Shown in pieces: positions 10,091 through 18,400 of a stretch of DNA of 64,000 nucleotides (within the stretch, counting starts at the first letter, position 1; each line of letters begins with the position of its first letter). A model generated the notes under the pieces. That model saw only the letters and a list, made by a program, of their open reading frames with translations. It was not told the origin of the DNA and did not search any database. This DNA comes from Undibacterium parvum (lineage in GTDB: Bacteria; Pseudomonadota; Gammaproteobacteria; Burkholderiales; Burkholderiaceae_D), in the NCBI RefSeq assembly GCF_003955735.1, contig NZ_CP034464.1, forward strand, positions 1 to 64,000, written 5' to 3'. The translations under genes and the position numbers were made by a program.

Positions 10091-11811
10091 ATGTCTACCA
10101 CTAGCAAATACCGTCCTTTCCCACCCGTGCAATTGGCAGCACGCCGTTGGCCAGATCAGATCATCAGTAAGGCTCCAATCTGGATGAGTACCGATCTACG
10201 CGATGGCAATCAAGCCCTGATAGAACCGATGAACGCGACCAAAAAATTGAAATTTTTCGAGATGCTGGTGCGCATCGGCCTCAAAGAAATCGAGGTCGCC
10301 TTCCCTTCCGCTTCGGATACCGACTTTGACTTCGTGCGCAAACTCATTAGCGAGCAACGCATCCCGGATGACGTCACGATAGAAGTCTTGACGCAAGCGC
10401 GCCCGGACTTGATACGCCACACCATAGAGTCCTTGCAAGGTGCCAGGCGCGCGATTATTCATGTCTACAATCCTATCGCACCGGCGTTCCGGCGCATCGT
10501 GTTTGACAAATCGTGCGCACAGATCAAGGCGATTGCGACCGACGCCACCCACCTGATTAAGCAATTGACCGATCAGCGTCCAGAGACCGAATGGGTGTTT
10601 GAATACTCGCCGAAACCTTCAGTATGGCCGAATTGGATTTCTCTAAAGAAGTCTGCGATGCAGTCTCCGCCATCTGGCAACCCAGCACCAGCAACAAGAT
10701 GATTATCAACTTGCCCAGCACCGTAGAGTGCAGCACGCCCAATGTGTATGCCGACCAGATCGAATGGATGCATACGCATCTGGAGCGACGCGATGCCATC
10801 ATTCTGAGCGTCCATCCGCACAATGACCGCGGCACCGCGGTGGCCTCAGCCGAACTGGCTCTGATGGCAGGTGCCGACCGGATTGAAGGCTGTTTATTCG
10901 GCAATGGTGAGCGTACCGGCAATGTCGATCTGGTGACGCTGGCCTTGAACTTGTACACGCAAGGCGTGCCGCCGGGTTTAGATTTTTCGGATATCGATGC
11001 GGTGCGTCAATGCGTGGAAAGCTGCAATCAATTGCCGGTACATCCCCGCCACCCTTACGTTGGAGATCTGGTGTTTACCGCCTTTTCCGGCTCACATCAA
11101 GACGCCATCAAAAAAGGCTTGGCGCAACAAAAGCCGGATGCTTTATGGGAGGTACCTTACTTACCGATAGATCCCGCCGATCTCGGTCGCAGCTACGATG
11201 CGGTGATCCGTGTCAACAGTCAGTCCGGCAAAGGCGGCATGGCCTATTTACTGCAACAGGAATACGGCTTGCACTTGCCGCGCCGCCTGCAAATTGAACT
11301 GAGTCGTGCCGTGCAAGCCGAGGCTGACCGCAGCGGCAATGAAATGACGGCGTCACAAATACACGCGATTTTTTGTCAGCACTATCTGAACCCGGCCCAG
11401 CAGACTAAGCCAACTGCGGCTGCCGGGCTGGCGCCCTACGTGTATCAAAGCCACCAAATACTGCAACACAGTAGAACGCCATCAGAGGCGGCGCACTTAC
11501 CCTTGCGCATATCTCTGTTGCAGCATGCACAGCCAAAAGCGGTGCATGCTGCAACACATGGCACAATTGAGGATATTTTGCAGGCGCTGGCATCTTTAGG
11601 GGTCAATCTTCAGCTAATGGATCAGCAACAGCACAGACTAGGCACTGGCCAACAGAGCGAGAGCGTCAGCTACGTAGAATTGCGGGTCGATCACGGTAGT
11701 AGCCAGTTTGGCGTCGGCATCGCCAGCGATACCATCAAAGCACAGCTACTCGCCATCCTCAATGCCATGAATCGCGCTGCGAGCAACACCGACTTGGCAA
11801 GTGCGGCTTAA
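10091..11811 (+). CDS. leuA: 2-isopropylmalate synthase (IPMS2 type), one frameshift
   Basis: Condenses acetyl-CoA with 2-oxoisovalerate, the first committed step of leucine synthesis. ATG 10091 follows AAAAGGA. The N-terminal catalytic barrel shows [17 protein letters not shown] with the metal-binding Asp, [19 protein letters not shown] and [18 protein letters not shown] with the metal-binding His pair, then [14 protein letters not shown]. The C-terminal allosteric leucine-binding domain ends near [16 protein letters not shown]. The frame breaks once near 10611: one additional C in CGCCGAAACC restores [15 protein letters not shown]. The length of 1721 bases plus one is exactly 574 codons, the normal size, so the gene is almost certainly intact and the base call is wrong. 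This is the rightmost frameshift I see. Confidence 0.93.
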
Positions 11812-11841
11812 GCTAGCATAAAACAAACCAATTGAAGCACA

Positions 11842-11916
11842 CCGCCAGTGCGCATATTCCATGCGGGTCTTGAGGCATATGCCTTGGAGAACCGCATGGA
11901 ATATGCGCGCTGGCGG
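11842..11916. repeat. Dispersed palindromic element, family 1, copy 2
   Basis: The best-conserved copy: the inner arms CGCATATTCCATGCGG and complement are extended outward by CCGCCAG/CTGGCGG, so about 25 bases pair with a two-base mismatch. The spacer contains the palindrome AGGCATATGCCT. It lies between leuA and tcyP, both on the plus strand. Confidence 0.85.
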
Positions 11917-12067
11917 CATGCCGTTTACAATCGTCTTTTTGCATCAGACGTATTAAGGACAATGCGCGGTAAATGCACGCTAAAATAGCGCCAGCCAACC
12001 AGCTTTCCGAGACGACTAGCCCGCCAACGCCAAGTTGGCGCGCGCCCAACCAGGACCAACTCACACC

Positions 12068-13480
12068 ATGACCCTCGCATTAATTCTTAATCTGGCAATC
12101 GCCGCCCTACTGTGCGGCCTGCTCTACTGGCAGCAAACGCTACATGCAACTTTGAGCAGACGGGTGTTTACCGCGCTGGGCTTAGGCGTGGCGCTGGGCG
12201 CTGGTTTGCAATTCGTTTACGGCCTGAGCTCACCGGTGCTAGCCGCGACCAATACCTATCTCGACATCTTAGGCACAGGCTATGTGAAGCTGCTACAGAT
12301 GATCATCATGCCTTTGATCATGGTCTCGATTATCGGTGCCATCTTAAAATTGCGCGATGCCGGTTCACTCGGCAAGATCAGCGCCCTCACCATCAGCATT
12401 TTGATGGCGACCACCATGCTGGCAGCCTTGATCGGCATCGCCATGGCCAAACTGTTTGGGCTCAGCGCGGTAGGACTTTCTGCCACAGCCGCCGAAGTGG
12501 CGCGTGGCGACTATCTGCAAAACACGCTAGGTGCGGCCAAGGCCATCTCACTGCCCAGCATGTTGATCAGCTTCATCCCAGCCAATCCATTTTTAGACAT
12601 GACAGGAGCACGCAAAACCTCAACCATCGCGGTGGTTTTGTTTTCACTCTTCATAGGGATTTCGGCCACCGGCATCGCCGCCAAACAGCCAGAAATTTTT
12701 GCCTCATTTAATCGTTTTATCGAGGTCGCGCATGCCATCGTGATGCGCATGGTGACGCTGGTCTTGCGCCTGACGCCGTATGGCGTATTTGCCCTGATGG
12801 CACAGGTGGTGGCAAGCTCTAGCTTGGCCGATATCCTGAACCTGATCAATTTCGTCATGGCCTCTTACAGTGCGATTGCCATCATGTTTGCCATCCACCT
12901 GAGTCTGATTGCAATGGCCGGCCTCAATCCCCTGCGTTACGCCAAAAAGATTTTCCCGGTGTTGGTATTTGCCTTCACCTCGCGCACCAGCGCCGGCTCT
13001 ATCCCTATGAGCGTGCAGATTCAGACTACGCGCCTGGGTAATTCGGAAGGTATCGCTAATTTTGCCGCCTCTTTCGGTGCCAGCATAGGGCAAAATGGCT
13101 GCGCCGGAATTTACCCGGCCATGTTGGCATTCATGATCGCGCCTACCGTCGGCATCGATCCTATGACGCTCAATTTCATCTTGCCGCTGCTGGCGGTGAT
13201 TGCGATAGGCTCAGTCGGGGTCGCTGGCGTCGGCGGCGGTGCCACCTTTGCCGCTTTGATCGTGCTCTCCACCATGGATTTACCGGTGGCGCTGGCCGGA
13301 TTATTGATCTCTATCGAGCCCTTGATCGACATGGGCCGCACTGCTTTAAATGTCAGCGGTTCTATCACCGCCGGCACCCTCACCAGCCGTATCATGGGGC
13401 AAACCGATATGGCGATTTTCAATAGCGATACCGAGCTCAGCGCGGATGCCGATCTCGATAACGCAGCACCGCGCGCTTAA
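12068..13480 (+). CDS. tcyP: L-cystine symporter of the DAACS family (TcyP/YdjN-like)
   Basis: Sodium-coupled importer of cystine in the inner membrane. The 470-residue product has eight or more hydrophobic segments. Motifs match E. coli TcyP closely: GYVKLLQMIIMPLIMVSII, LISFIPANPFLDMTGA, RLTPYGVFALM, VFAFTSRTSAGSIPMSV in the hairpin-loop position, ASFGASIGQNGCAGIYPAM and PLIDMGRTALNVSGS. The ATG at 12068 is preferred over an upstream TTG because it starts directly in the first helix. The C-terminal tail is acidic (DTELSADADLDNAAPRA). It stands alone after leuA, separated by a palindromic repeat, so it probably has its own promoter in 11920-12060. A generic dicarboxylate substrate cannot be excluded, but the motif match favours cystine. 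Confidence 0.85.
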   Translation: MTLALILNLAIAALLCGLLYWQQTLHATLSRRVFTALGLGVALGAGLQFVYGLSSPVLAATNTYLDILGTGYVKLLQMIIMPLIMVSIIGAILKLRDAGSLGKISALTISILMATTMLAALIGIAMAKLFGLSAVGLSATAAEVARGDYLQNTLGAAKAISLPSMLISFIPANPFLDMTGARKTSTIAVVLFSLFIGISATGIAAKQPEIFASFNRFIEVAHAIVMRMVTLVLRLTPYGVFALMAQVVASSSLADILNLINFVMASYSAIAIMFAIHLSLIAMAGLNPLRYAKKIFPVLVFAFTSRTSAGSIPMSVQIQTTRLGNSEGIANFAASFGASIGQNGCAGIYPAMLAFMIAPTVGIDPMTLNFILPLLAVIAIGSVGVAGVGGGATFAALIVLSTMDLPVALAGLLISIEPLIDMGRTALNVSGSITAGTLTSRIMGQTDMAIFNSDTELSADADLDNAAPRA

Positions 13481-13500
13481 GCAACACATTACCAAGGAAA

Positions 13501-13836
13501 TTATGCGGTGGTATTGATGATACTACCGCGCAGCGCGCCGGCTGTCGGCCGATTCACATCGGCCGCCGCCACTGCGCTGGGCGCTGTCACCGCAGTGATT
13601 AATAGTTGCTCCGGCGACTGGGTGCTGCTGACACTGGCAGACAAAGCGGGGCTGCCATTAACATCCGGCAGACTACTGGCGGCAAGCTGTTGCTGCGCTC
13701 TTTGTTGCGCTCTTTGTTGCGCTTTTTGCTGCTCTAAACGCACGCTGAATTGATCGCTCTCGGCAGTCTGACGCTGATAGGCGCGCATCGCTTCGACGCC
13801 GCCGTAAAAACAAGAAGAACAAGTACTCAAGCCCAT
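13501..13836 (-). CDS. Small hypothetical protein with Gln/Arg/Ala repeat
   Basis: A 111-residue frame facing tcyP. It begins MGLSTCSSCFYGGVEAM, then a probable helix with a repeated QQRA unit (AQQRAQQRAQQQ, encoded by a short tandem repeat at 13694-13732), and a low-complexity Ala/Ser/Val tail. No family is recognised and the ribosome binding site is weak. The N-terminal CxxC could be real or chance. It might be a genuine taxon-specific small protein; it could also be a fortuitous frame. Confidence 0.35.
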   Translation of the reverse strand: MGLSTCSSCFYGGVEAMRAYQRQTAESDQFSVRLEQQKAQQRAQQRAQQQLAASSLPDVNGSPALSASVSSTQSPEQLLITAVTAPSAVAAADVNRPTAGALRGSIINTTA

Positions 13837-13879
13837 GATTTTCAGTTCGGATAAGTCGCACGCGCAGTCGTTTCTTTAT

Positions 13880-13988
13880 TAGGACTTACACAAAATCATC
13901 CCAGCTTGGAGTGCCACCCAAGACAGAAGATCCGGAAGGCAAGGCAAGGCAAATACAAGCACGCTGAGGCGATTTTGTGTAAGTCCTA
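13880..13988. mobile_element. MITE-like element, family 2, copy 1
   Basis: This 109-base element has perfect 18-base terminal inverted repeats (TAGGACTTACACAAAATC and its complement). Its interior contains CCAGCTTGGAGTGCCACC and GGCAAGGCAAGGCAAATACAAGCACGCTG. It shares ends and interior with the copy at 22283-22386 and encodes nothing. It probably depends on a transposase elsewhere or is a remnant palindromic unit. Confidence 0.75.
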
Positions 13989-14205
13989 TTTATCTTAGCG
14001 CCTAAGCGAAATAGATCAAGCCCTCATCCTGCTTGCTAGCCTCGATTCCGATTCAGCGCATGCCTGCATTCATCGCTAGAGACGGCAAGACACCTGAAAA
14101 AACTTTTCTAAAGCCTGTCGCATCATAAGCAAAATTTTGTTAAAAACCGCCTTTATTAATTTTTCGACTATTGCGCTGCGGCATAGGCTCACCCAGACTG
14201 AAAAC

Positions 14206-15063
14206 ATGATGAAGATAAACCCTGTAAAACGCTCGCTCAACTACCTGCAGTCCTTGATCGCTGCCCTGCTGTTGTCCACGCTGGCGCAACTGCCCAGCTA
14301 CGCTAGCAGCGTAGTCAGCCCGCCTTGTGGCAACATTAAGCTGGCCTACTATGAGTTTGGCGCCCTGTTTTACCGCACTCCGGATGGCGCCTATGCTGGC
14401 ATTGATAAAGATGTGGTTGATGAACTAGAACGGCGTAGCACTTGTCGCTTCAAAACCAGCATAGAATCGCGCGTCAGAATCTGGTCGCAATTAAGCAATA
14501 ACACGCTCGATATGTCGGTCTCTGGCATCGCTACGCCAGAACGTGAAAATTTCGCCCAATTTATTCCATATTTCACTACGCGAAACTATGTCTTAATGCA
14601 CAAAGACACGCCAGCGGCAGCGCAAAGCATGCAGGGCTTTTTAGCCAACCCCGCTTTACTGGTGGCGGTTGTTAAAAGTTTTAGGCACGGTCCAGTCTAC
14701 GATGCATGGCTGGATAAACTAAGAGCGCAAAAACGCCTACACGAAGCGGCTGATTTTGCCACCGTGATGCATCTTTTAGCGATCAACAGGGTGCATGCCG
14801 TGTTGGCGCTCCCCACCAGCTTGCACCCCATGCTGCAACAAGCTCAACTAGTCGACAGCACTTTAATTTTAGACTGGTCGCCTTCTGACCATATTGTGCA
14901 TAATTTGATACTCTCGAAAGCCAGGCTAAGCCAAACTCAATTTGAGATTCTCGAAAAAGCCATGCACTCTATGCGTGAGGACGGCAGTCTAGAGAAAATT
15001 TTTAGACGGCATCTTGGCGATAAGCTAGCCAAAGAAATCACCTACATCGATCGCAAGTCTTAA
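14206..15063 (+). CDS. Periplasmic solute-binding protein (SBP_bac_3-like)
   Basis: A 285-residue exported protein. ATG 14206 is followed by a basic N-region and a hydrophobic core (LIAALLLSTLAQLPSYAS) with a signal-peptidase site. The mature part resembles amino-acid-type binding proteins: GNIKLAYYEFGALFYRTPDG, AGIDKDVVDELERRSTCRF, SQLSNNTLDMSVSGIATPERENFAQF and the C-terminal REDGSLEKIFRRHLGD. No permease or ATPase gene is adjacent, so it may be an orphan, as many such proteins are in this order, or serve as a sensor partner. Ligand unknown. A longer TTG start at 14137 is rejected because the signal peptide fits the internal ATG pair. Confidence 0.75.
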   Translation: MMKINPVKRSLNYLQSLIAALLLSTLAQLPSYASSVVSPPCGNIKLAYYEFGALFYRTPDGAYAGIDKDVVDELERRSTCRFKTSIESRVRIWSQLSNNTLDMSVSGIATPERENFAQFIPYFTTRNYVLMHKDTPAAAQSMQGFLANPALLVAVVKSFRHGPVYDAWLDKLRAQKRLHEAADFATVMHLLAINRVHAVLALPTSLHPMLQQAQLVDSTLILDWSPSDHIVHNLILSKARLSQTQFEILEKAMHSMREDGSLEKIFRRHLGDKLAKEITYIDRKS

Positions 15064-15090
15064 AAAATTTCACTATCACAAAACATCCCC

Positions 15091-15163
15091 CGCCACCGCG
15101 CATATTCCATGCGGGCTGCAGGCCAGTATGCCTGAAGAAGCGCATGGGCTATGCGCGCTGGCA
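15091..15163. repeat. Dispersed palindromic element, family 1, copy 3
   Basis: The left arm CGCATATTCCATGCGG is exact; the right arm GCGCATGGGCTATGCG has diverged at a few positions. The spacer GCTGCAGGCCAGTATGCCTG resembles copy 4. It sits between two convergent genes and could act as a bidirectional transcription barrier. Confidence 0.8.
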
Positions 15164-15270
15164 GAGGCACTTGTGAAATTCGAAAAGCGCGCACAATTGT
15201 GAGCTTACACATTACAAAACGCCCCAAGCAGGGCTGGCGCAAGGCGCGAGCTTCCCGTATTTAAGTTCCT

Positions 15271-16254
15271 TTAATAAGCGGTCCAACCGCCATCGGTTGC
15301 AAATAAACCGCCGGTTAGATTAGACGCTTCATCCGATAAAAGGAAGCAGATCACCGACGCTTGTTCCCATACCGTGGCTTGGCGTTTTTTACTATCGGCA
15401 TAGGCCAGCAAGCTCATGGTTTTGGTGCGTCCCATATTGACCGCATCCGGGTTTTTATTTTCTTTGCTGGCGGCCATCACAAACTTGATCGCCATATCGG
15501 TCATCGCTGTTTCAGTTGCAGCCATATTCACGGAGTTAATTCGGATACCGTTGGGCGCGTAATCGATGGCACCATTGCGGGTTAAGCCGCTGCAAGCATG
15601 CTTACTGGCGACATAGGCGGCGTTTCCTGCCAGACCAGTCAAACCCGCAATTGAGCAGATATTCACAATAGCGCCACCCTTACCTTGTTTTAATATAGGC
15701 TGGAGTTCGGCACGCATAGATTTAAAAATCCCGGTGGCGTTAATGTCCATGAGTGTGTCAAAGTATTCGTCACCAGCATCGGCGATGGCACTAGGCAGTA
15801 GCGCTTTTTGCTTTTGATAGTCAAAGACTGCATCGGGAGCCATAGCCGCCATGACGCCTGCCGCATTAAGCGCGCCATTTAAGCTACCATAGGTGCTCAC
15901 TGCCAGTTCTACCGCTTTTTTCAGATCCTCGTTTTTGCGTACATCGCCCTGTACAAACTCAGCCTTGCCACCTTCTTTACGGATCTGCGCTACCGTCTCT
16001 GCGCCTTCCTTGGCAAGCACGTCAAAAATGACGACATTGGCGCCTTCACGCGCCAAGCGTATCGCTGACGCGGCACCAATACCACGCGCACCGCCCGTGA
16101 TCAGATAGGTTCTCCCCTCGTGCCGTTTAGGGATGAAATAGCTAGGATCAATCGGCTTAATATCAACCTGTTTGTAGTTCTGCGCCGAAACCGGAGCAGT
16201 CCCAAAAGCGGTAGAAAGCAAGAAAAGAGCCAGTGTTTTTTTAAATATAGACAT
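15271..16254 (-). CDS. Short-chain dehydrogenase/reductase with a signal peptide
   Basis: NAD(P)-dependent oxidoreductase of the SDR superfamily. It has a Rossmann glycine motif TGGARGIG near residue 58, an NAAGVMA segment, an ISS-like NICSIAG strand with the catalytic Ser region, and the catalytic YVASK (YxxxK). Unusually, it opens with a Sec-type signal (KKTLALFLLSTAFGTAPVSAQ) before a 30-residue linker and the fold, so the enzyme appears to be exported. ATG 16254 follows AAGGA. It starts 24 bases after the outer-membrane protein gene and is very probably cotranscribed with it. The substrate is unknown. The C-terminal GGLFATDGGW is typical of classical SDRs. Confidence 0.85.
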   Translation of the reverse strand: MSIFKKTLALFLLSTAFGTAPVSAQNYKQVDIKPIDPSYFIPKRHEGRTYLITGGARGIGAASAIRLAREGANVVIFDVLAKEGAETVAQIRKEGGKAEFVQGDVRKNEDLKKAVELAVSTYGSLNGALNAAGVMAAMAPDAVFDYQKQKALLPSAIADAGDEYFDTLMDINATGIFKSMRAELQPILKQGKGGAIVNICSIAGLTGLAGNAAYVASKHACSGLTRNGAIDYAPNGIRINSVNMAATETAMTDMAIKFVMAASKENKNPDAVNMGRTKTMSLLAYADSKKRQATVWEQASVICFLLSDEASNLTGGLFATDGGWTAY

Positions 16255-16277
16255 GGTGTAATCCTTATGGTGAAACA

Positions 16278-18068
16278 TCAGAAACGAGCGATCATCAGGG
16301 CGCTGGCGCTAAACCAGTTCTTAAAATCATAGTTCAGGCTCTGGCGTATGGCTAAGCCAGGTTGGGTGTAGGCAGTAGAAAAAACAAAAATTAAATTCGG
16401 ACTTGCCACATACCGTGCGGTGAGGTTGATCTCTTTACCGAGGTCTTTGTCGGTATACGTTGATAAGGCTTGCGCGCCACCCAGATTATTCAAGGTATCG
16501 GCTTTAAAAATCCAAAACTGCGGTGTCAATTCCCAGCGTGGCGAGGCTTGCAGGCGCGCCATAAAGCGATGCGCGATCACATTGGACGTTTGCACGACTT
16601 TATATTGATTCAATCCTTGCACCCACTCATCGCCACCGCCACCGGCAAACAGTGGATCCCAACGTTCGAACGTGGAAGTCTTTGGATTGTCGCCACTAAA
16701 ATAAGAATAGCGATAACTGAGTGTAGGTCGCCACGTCGCATCATGAAATTGGTAGCCAGCCTCGACATACCCAGCACGCGCATCCATATCAAAGTCACGA
16801 TGGGTCTGGCGGGCTAACTCCGCCCGCGCATACGGACCAGAACCACTGAGCGGCGCATCTAATGAGAGTCGAATATCTGCCACCCGCAAACCAGCGCGTG
16901 AATACACTGCACTATTGGTGTAGTACGCCGCATTTGATGATGGAATCTCTAGCAGCATGGCACCTAGCCTTAGCTGTGGCAATAAACGTCCTTCGTAATT
17001 AATGCCGTTGATGATGGTTTTAGTGTCTAGCTCTTCTAACTCATCTGGGTTGAGACGAAACAGTTCTAGCTTATGCGCGTCATAAATGAATTGCGCATGT
17101 ATGAGCTGCTCTGCTGCATTGCGCGGGTTCGATTGCAAGGCCGCACGCGCGCCCCCATTGGCTGAGGATAGGCGAAGTATCATGCCATTATCGACTTGAA
17201 ATGATTTACGTCCATACAGCAAACTCATCTGGCGTATGCCGCCTTGCTGCGTCGTATTGGTACCGATCAAACCGACATAAGCGTCTTCGACATGTCCATG
17301 GGTGCGGCTGACATCAGTAAACAATTCCGGTCCCCAGGAACCTGAAGCTATATAGCTGCCAGCGCCAAAAACAGAGACGTGCTCAGTGATGGCACTCAAG
17401 CCATACAAACCGGCTTCTACACTACTTTCCAGCCAGGTATCGGTGCCTTGCTTGCCAGATGGCGACAAGGCGAGTGGATTACCCGACGTGAGTACCTCAG
17501 GCCGACCAAAAAAGGCATTCGTATTTGAGAACAGCATAGACTTGTTCTCAAGCTTGGCGCGCAAGACCGTCTTATCATCGGCATATAGAACCGGGAAATC
17601 TTTCCAAGTACGATCGGCTAACCAGCCTATGCCCTGCTCGCCCAGCGGCTTGGCCAAATCGCTCAGGGTAACTTTGACGATAATCTCAACATCGCCGTTA
17701 GCACTAGTCTGCGTTTGATACTCAGCATTGCCAACAAACTTTAAACGTTTGACTTTATTGAGCATCAACTGGCTACGCATGGTATCAAAATAGCTGCCCG
17801 GGTAGATAGCAAAAGCCTGCAGGGTCGCATCCCGATAAGTCGGATTTTCTATCGCAGCATTATCAAAAACAACCCTTACCGCCTCCACCCGCCTCCCCGA
17901 ATAATCGCCGTCCGAATTGGCAATACTGGGCGCAGTGAGCAACATCAGCAGAACACCAAGGCAAATGGCAGTTAAACTTTGCGCCAGCGGCGAGCCCATT
18001 TTAAGGGCCTGAATGCGCGCTAACAAAGGGCGCAAACGAGTCGTAGTTTGTGTCAGCATCAGTGCCAT
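16278..18068 (-). CDS. Outer-membrane beta-barrel protein with N-terminal POTRA-like domain
   Basis: A 596-residue protein predicted in the outer membrane. ATG 18068 follows AAGGAA. A hydrophobic signal (SLTAICLGVLLMLLTAPSIANS) is followed by about 90 residues resembling a POTRA domain (VEAVRVVFDNAAIENPTYRD, AIYPGSYFDTMRSQLMLNKV, RLKFVGNAEYQTQ). The rest alternates beta-strand patterns, with segments reminiscent of alginate-export-type barrels (FVLP-like SNTNAFFGRPEVL, YSYFSGDNPKTSTFERWDPLFAGGG), and the last residue is Phe. The gene precedes the secreted SDR by 24 bases, suggesting a shared function such as export or processing of a surface molecule. The family assignment is tentative. Confidence 0.7.
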   Translation of the reverse strand: MALMLTQTTTRLRPLLARIQALKMGSPLAQSLTAICLGVLLMLLTAPSIANSDGDYSGRRVEAVRVVFDNAAIENPTYRDATLQAFAIYPGSYFDTMRSQLMLNKVKRLKFVGNAEYQTQTSANGDVEIIVKVTLSDLAKPLGEQGIGWLADRTWKDFPVLYADDKTVLRAKLENKSMLFSNTNAFFGRPEVLTSGNPLALSPSGKQGTDTWLESSVEAGLYGLSAITEHVSVFGAGSYIASGSWGPELFTDVSRTHGHVEDAYVGLIGTNTTQQGGIRQMSLLYGRKSFQVDNGMILRLSSANGGARAALQSNPRNAAEQLIHAQFIYDAHKLELFRLNPDELEELDTKTIINGINYEGRLLPQLRLGAMLLEIPSSNAAYYTNSAVYSRAGLRVADIRLSLDAPLSGSGPYARAELARQTHRDFDMDARAGYVEAGYQFHDATWRPTLSYRYSYFSGDNPKTSTFERWDPLFAGGGGDEWVQGLNQYKVVQTSNVIAHRFMARLQASPRWELTPQFWIFKADTLNNLGGAQALSTYTDKDLGKEINLTARYVASPNLIFVFSTAYTQPGLAIRQSLNYDFKNWFSASALMIARF

Positions 18069-18310
18069 TACTGTTTCCTTGGTGCGTGAGTCAAACTGCG
18101 CAATCACGATCACAAAAACAAGCGCAGCCAGCTAGTAATTATACCCAAAAAACTCATTTTTATTACATAAAACACACTTACTTGCAATTTTTAACAAGAT
18201 TTCCAAGCTGCCGATAAAAGCGGTGCGTCTTCAAAAAATAACAGGCCAGCGAGATTGCCCAGCAAAACCAGGACGCGCAGCACAATGCATAAAATTCGCG
18301 CAAGCACCTA

Positions 18311-18385
18311 GCCGCAGGCGCATAGCCGATGCGCCTTGCAGGCCGACATGCCTGGAGAAGCGCATGGAATATGCGCGTTGGGCCA
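18311..18385. repeat. Dispersed palindromic element, family 1, copy 4
   Basis: The right arm GCGCATGGAATATGCG is conserved and the left arm has drifted to CGCATAGCCGATGCGC, so pairing is partial. The spacer CTTGCAGGCCGACATGCCTG matches copy 3. It lies between metE (downstream end) and the outer-membrane protein start. Confidence 0.8.
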
Positions 18386-18400
18386 CCCTGCTTTTAAAAA

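Noticed and set aside
12112..12711. 199-residue plus-strand frame overlapping tcyP
   Set aside because: It is out of frame with the clear tcyP gene, His/Arg-rich and without a domain: a shadow.
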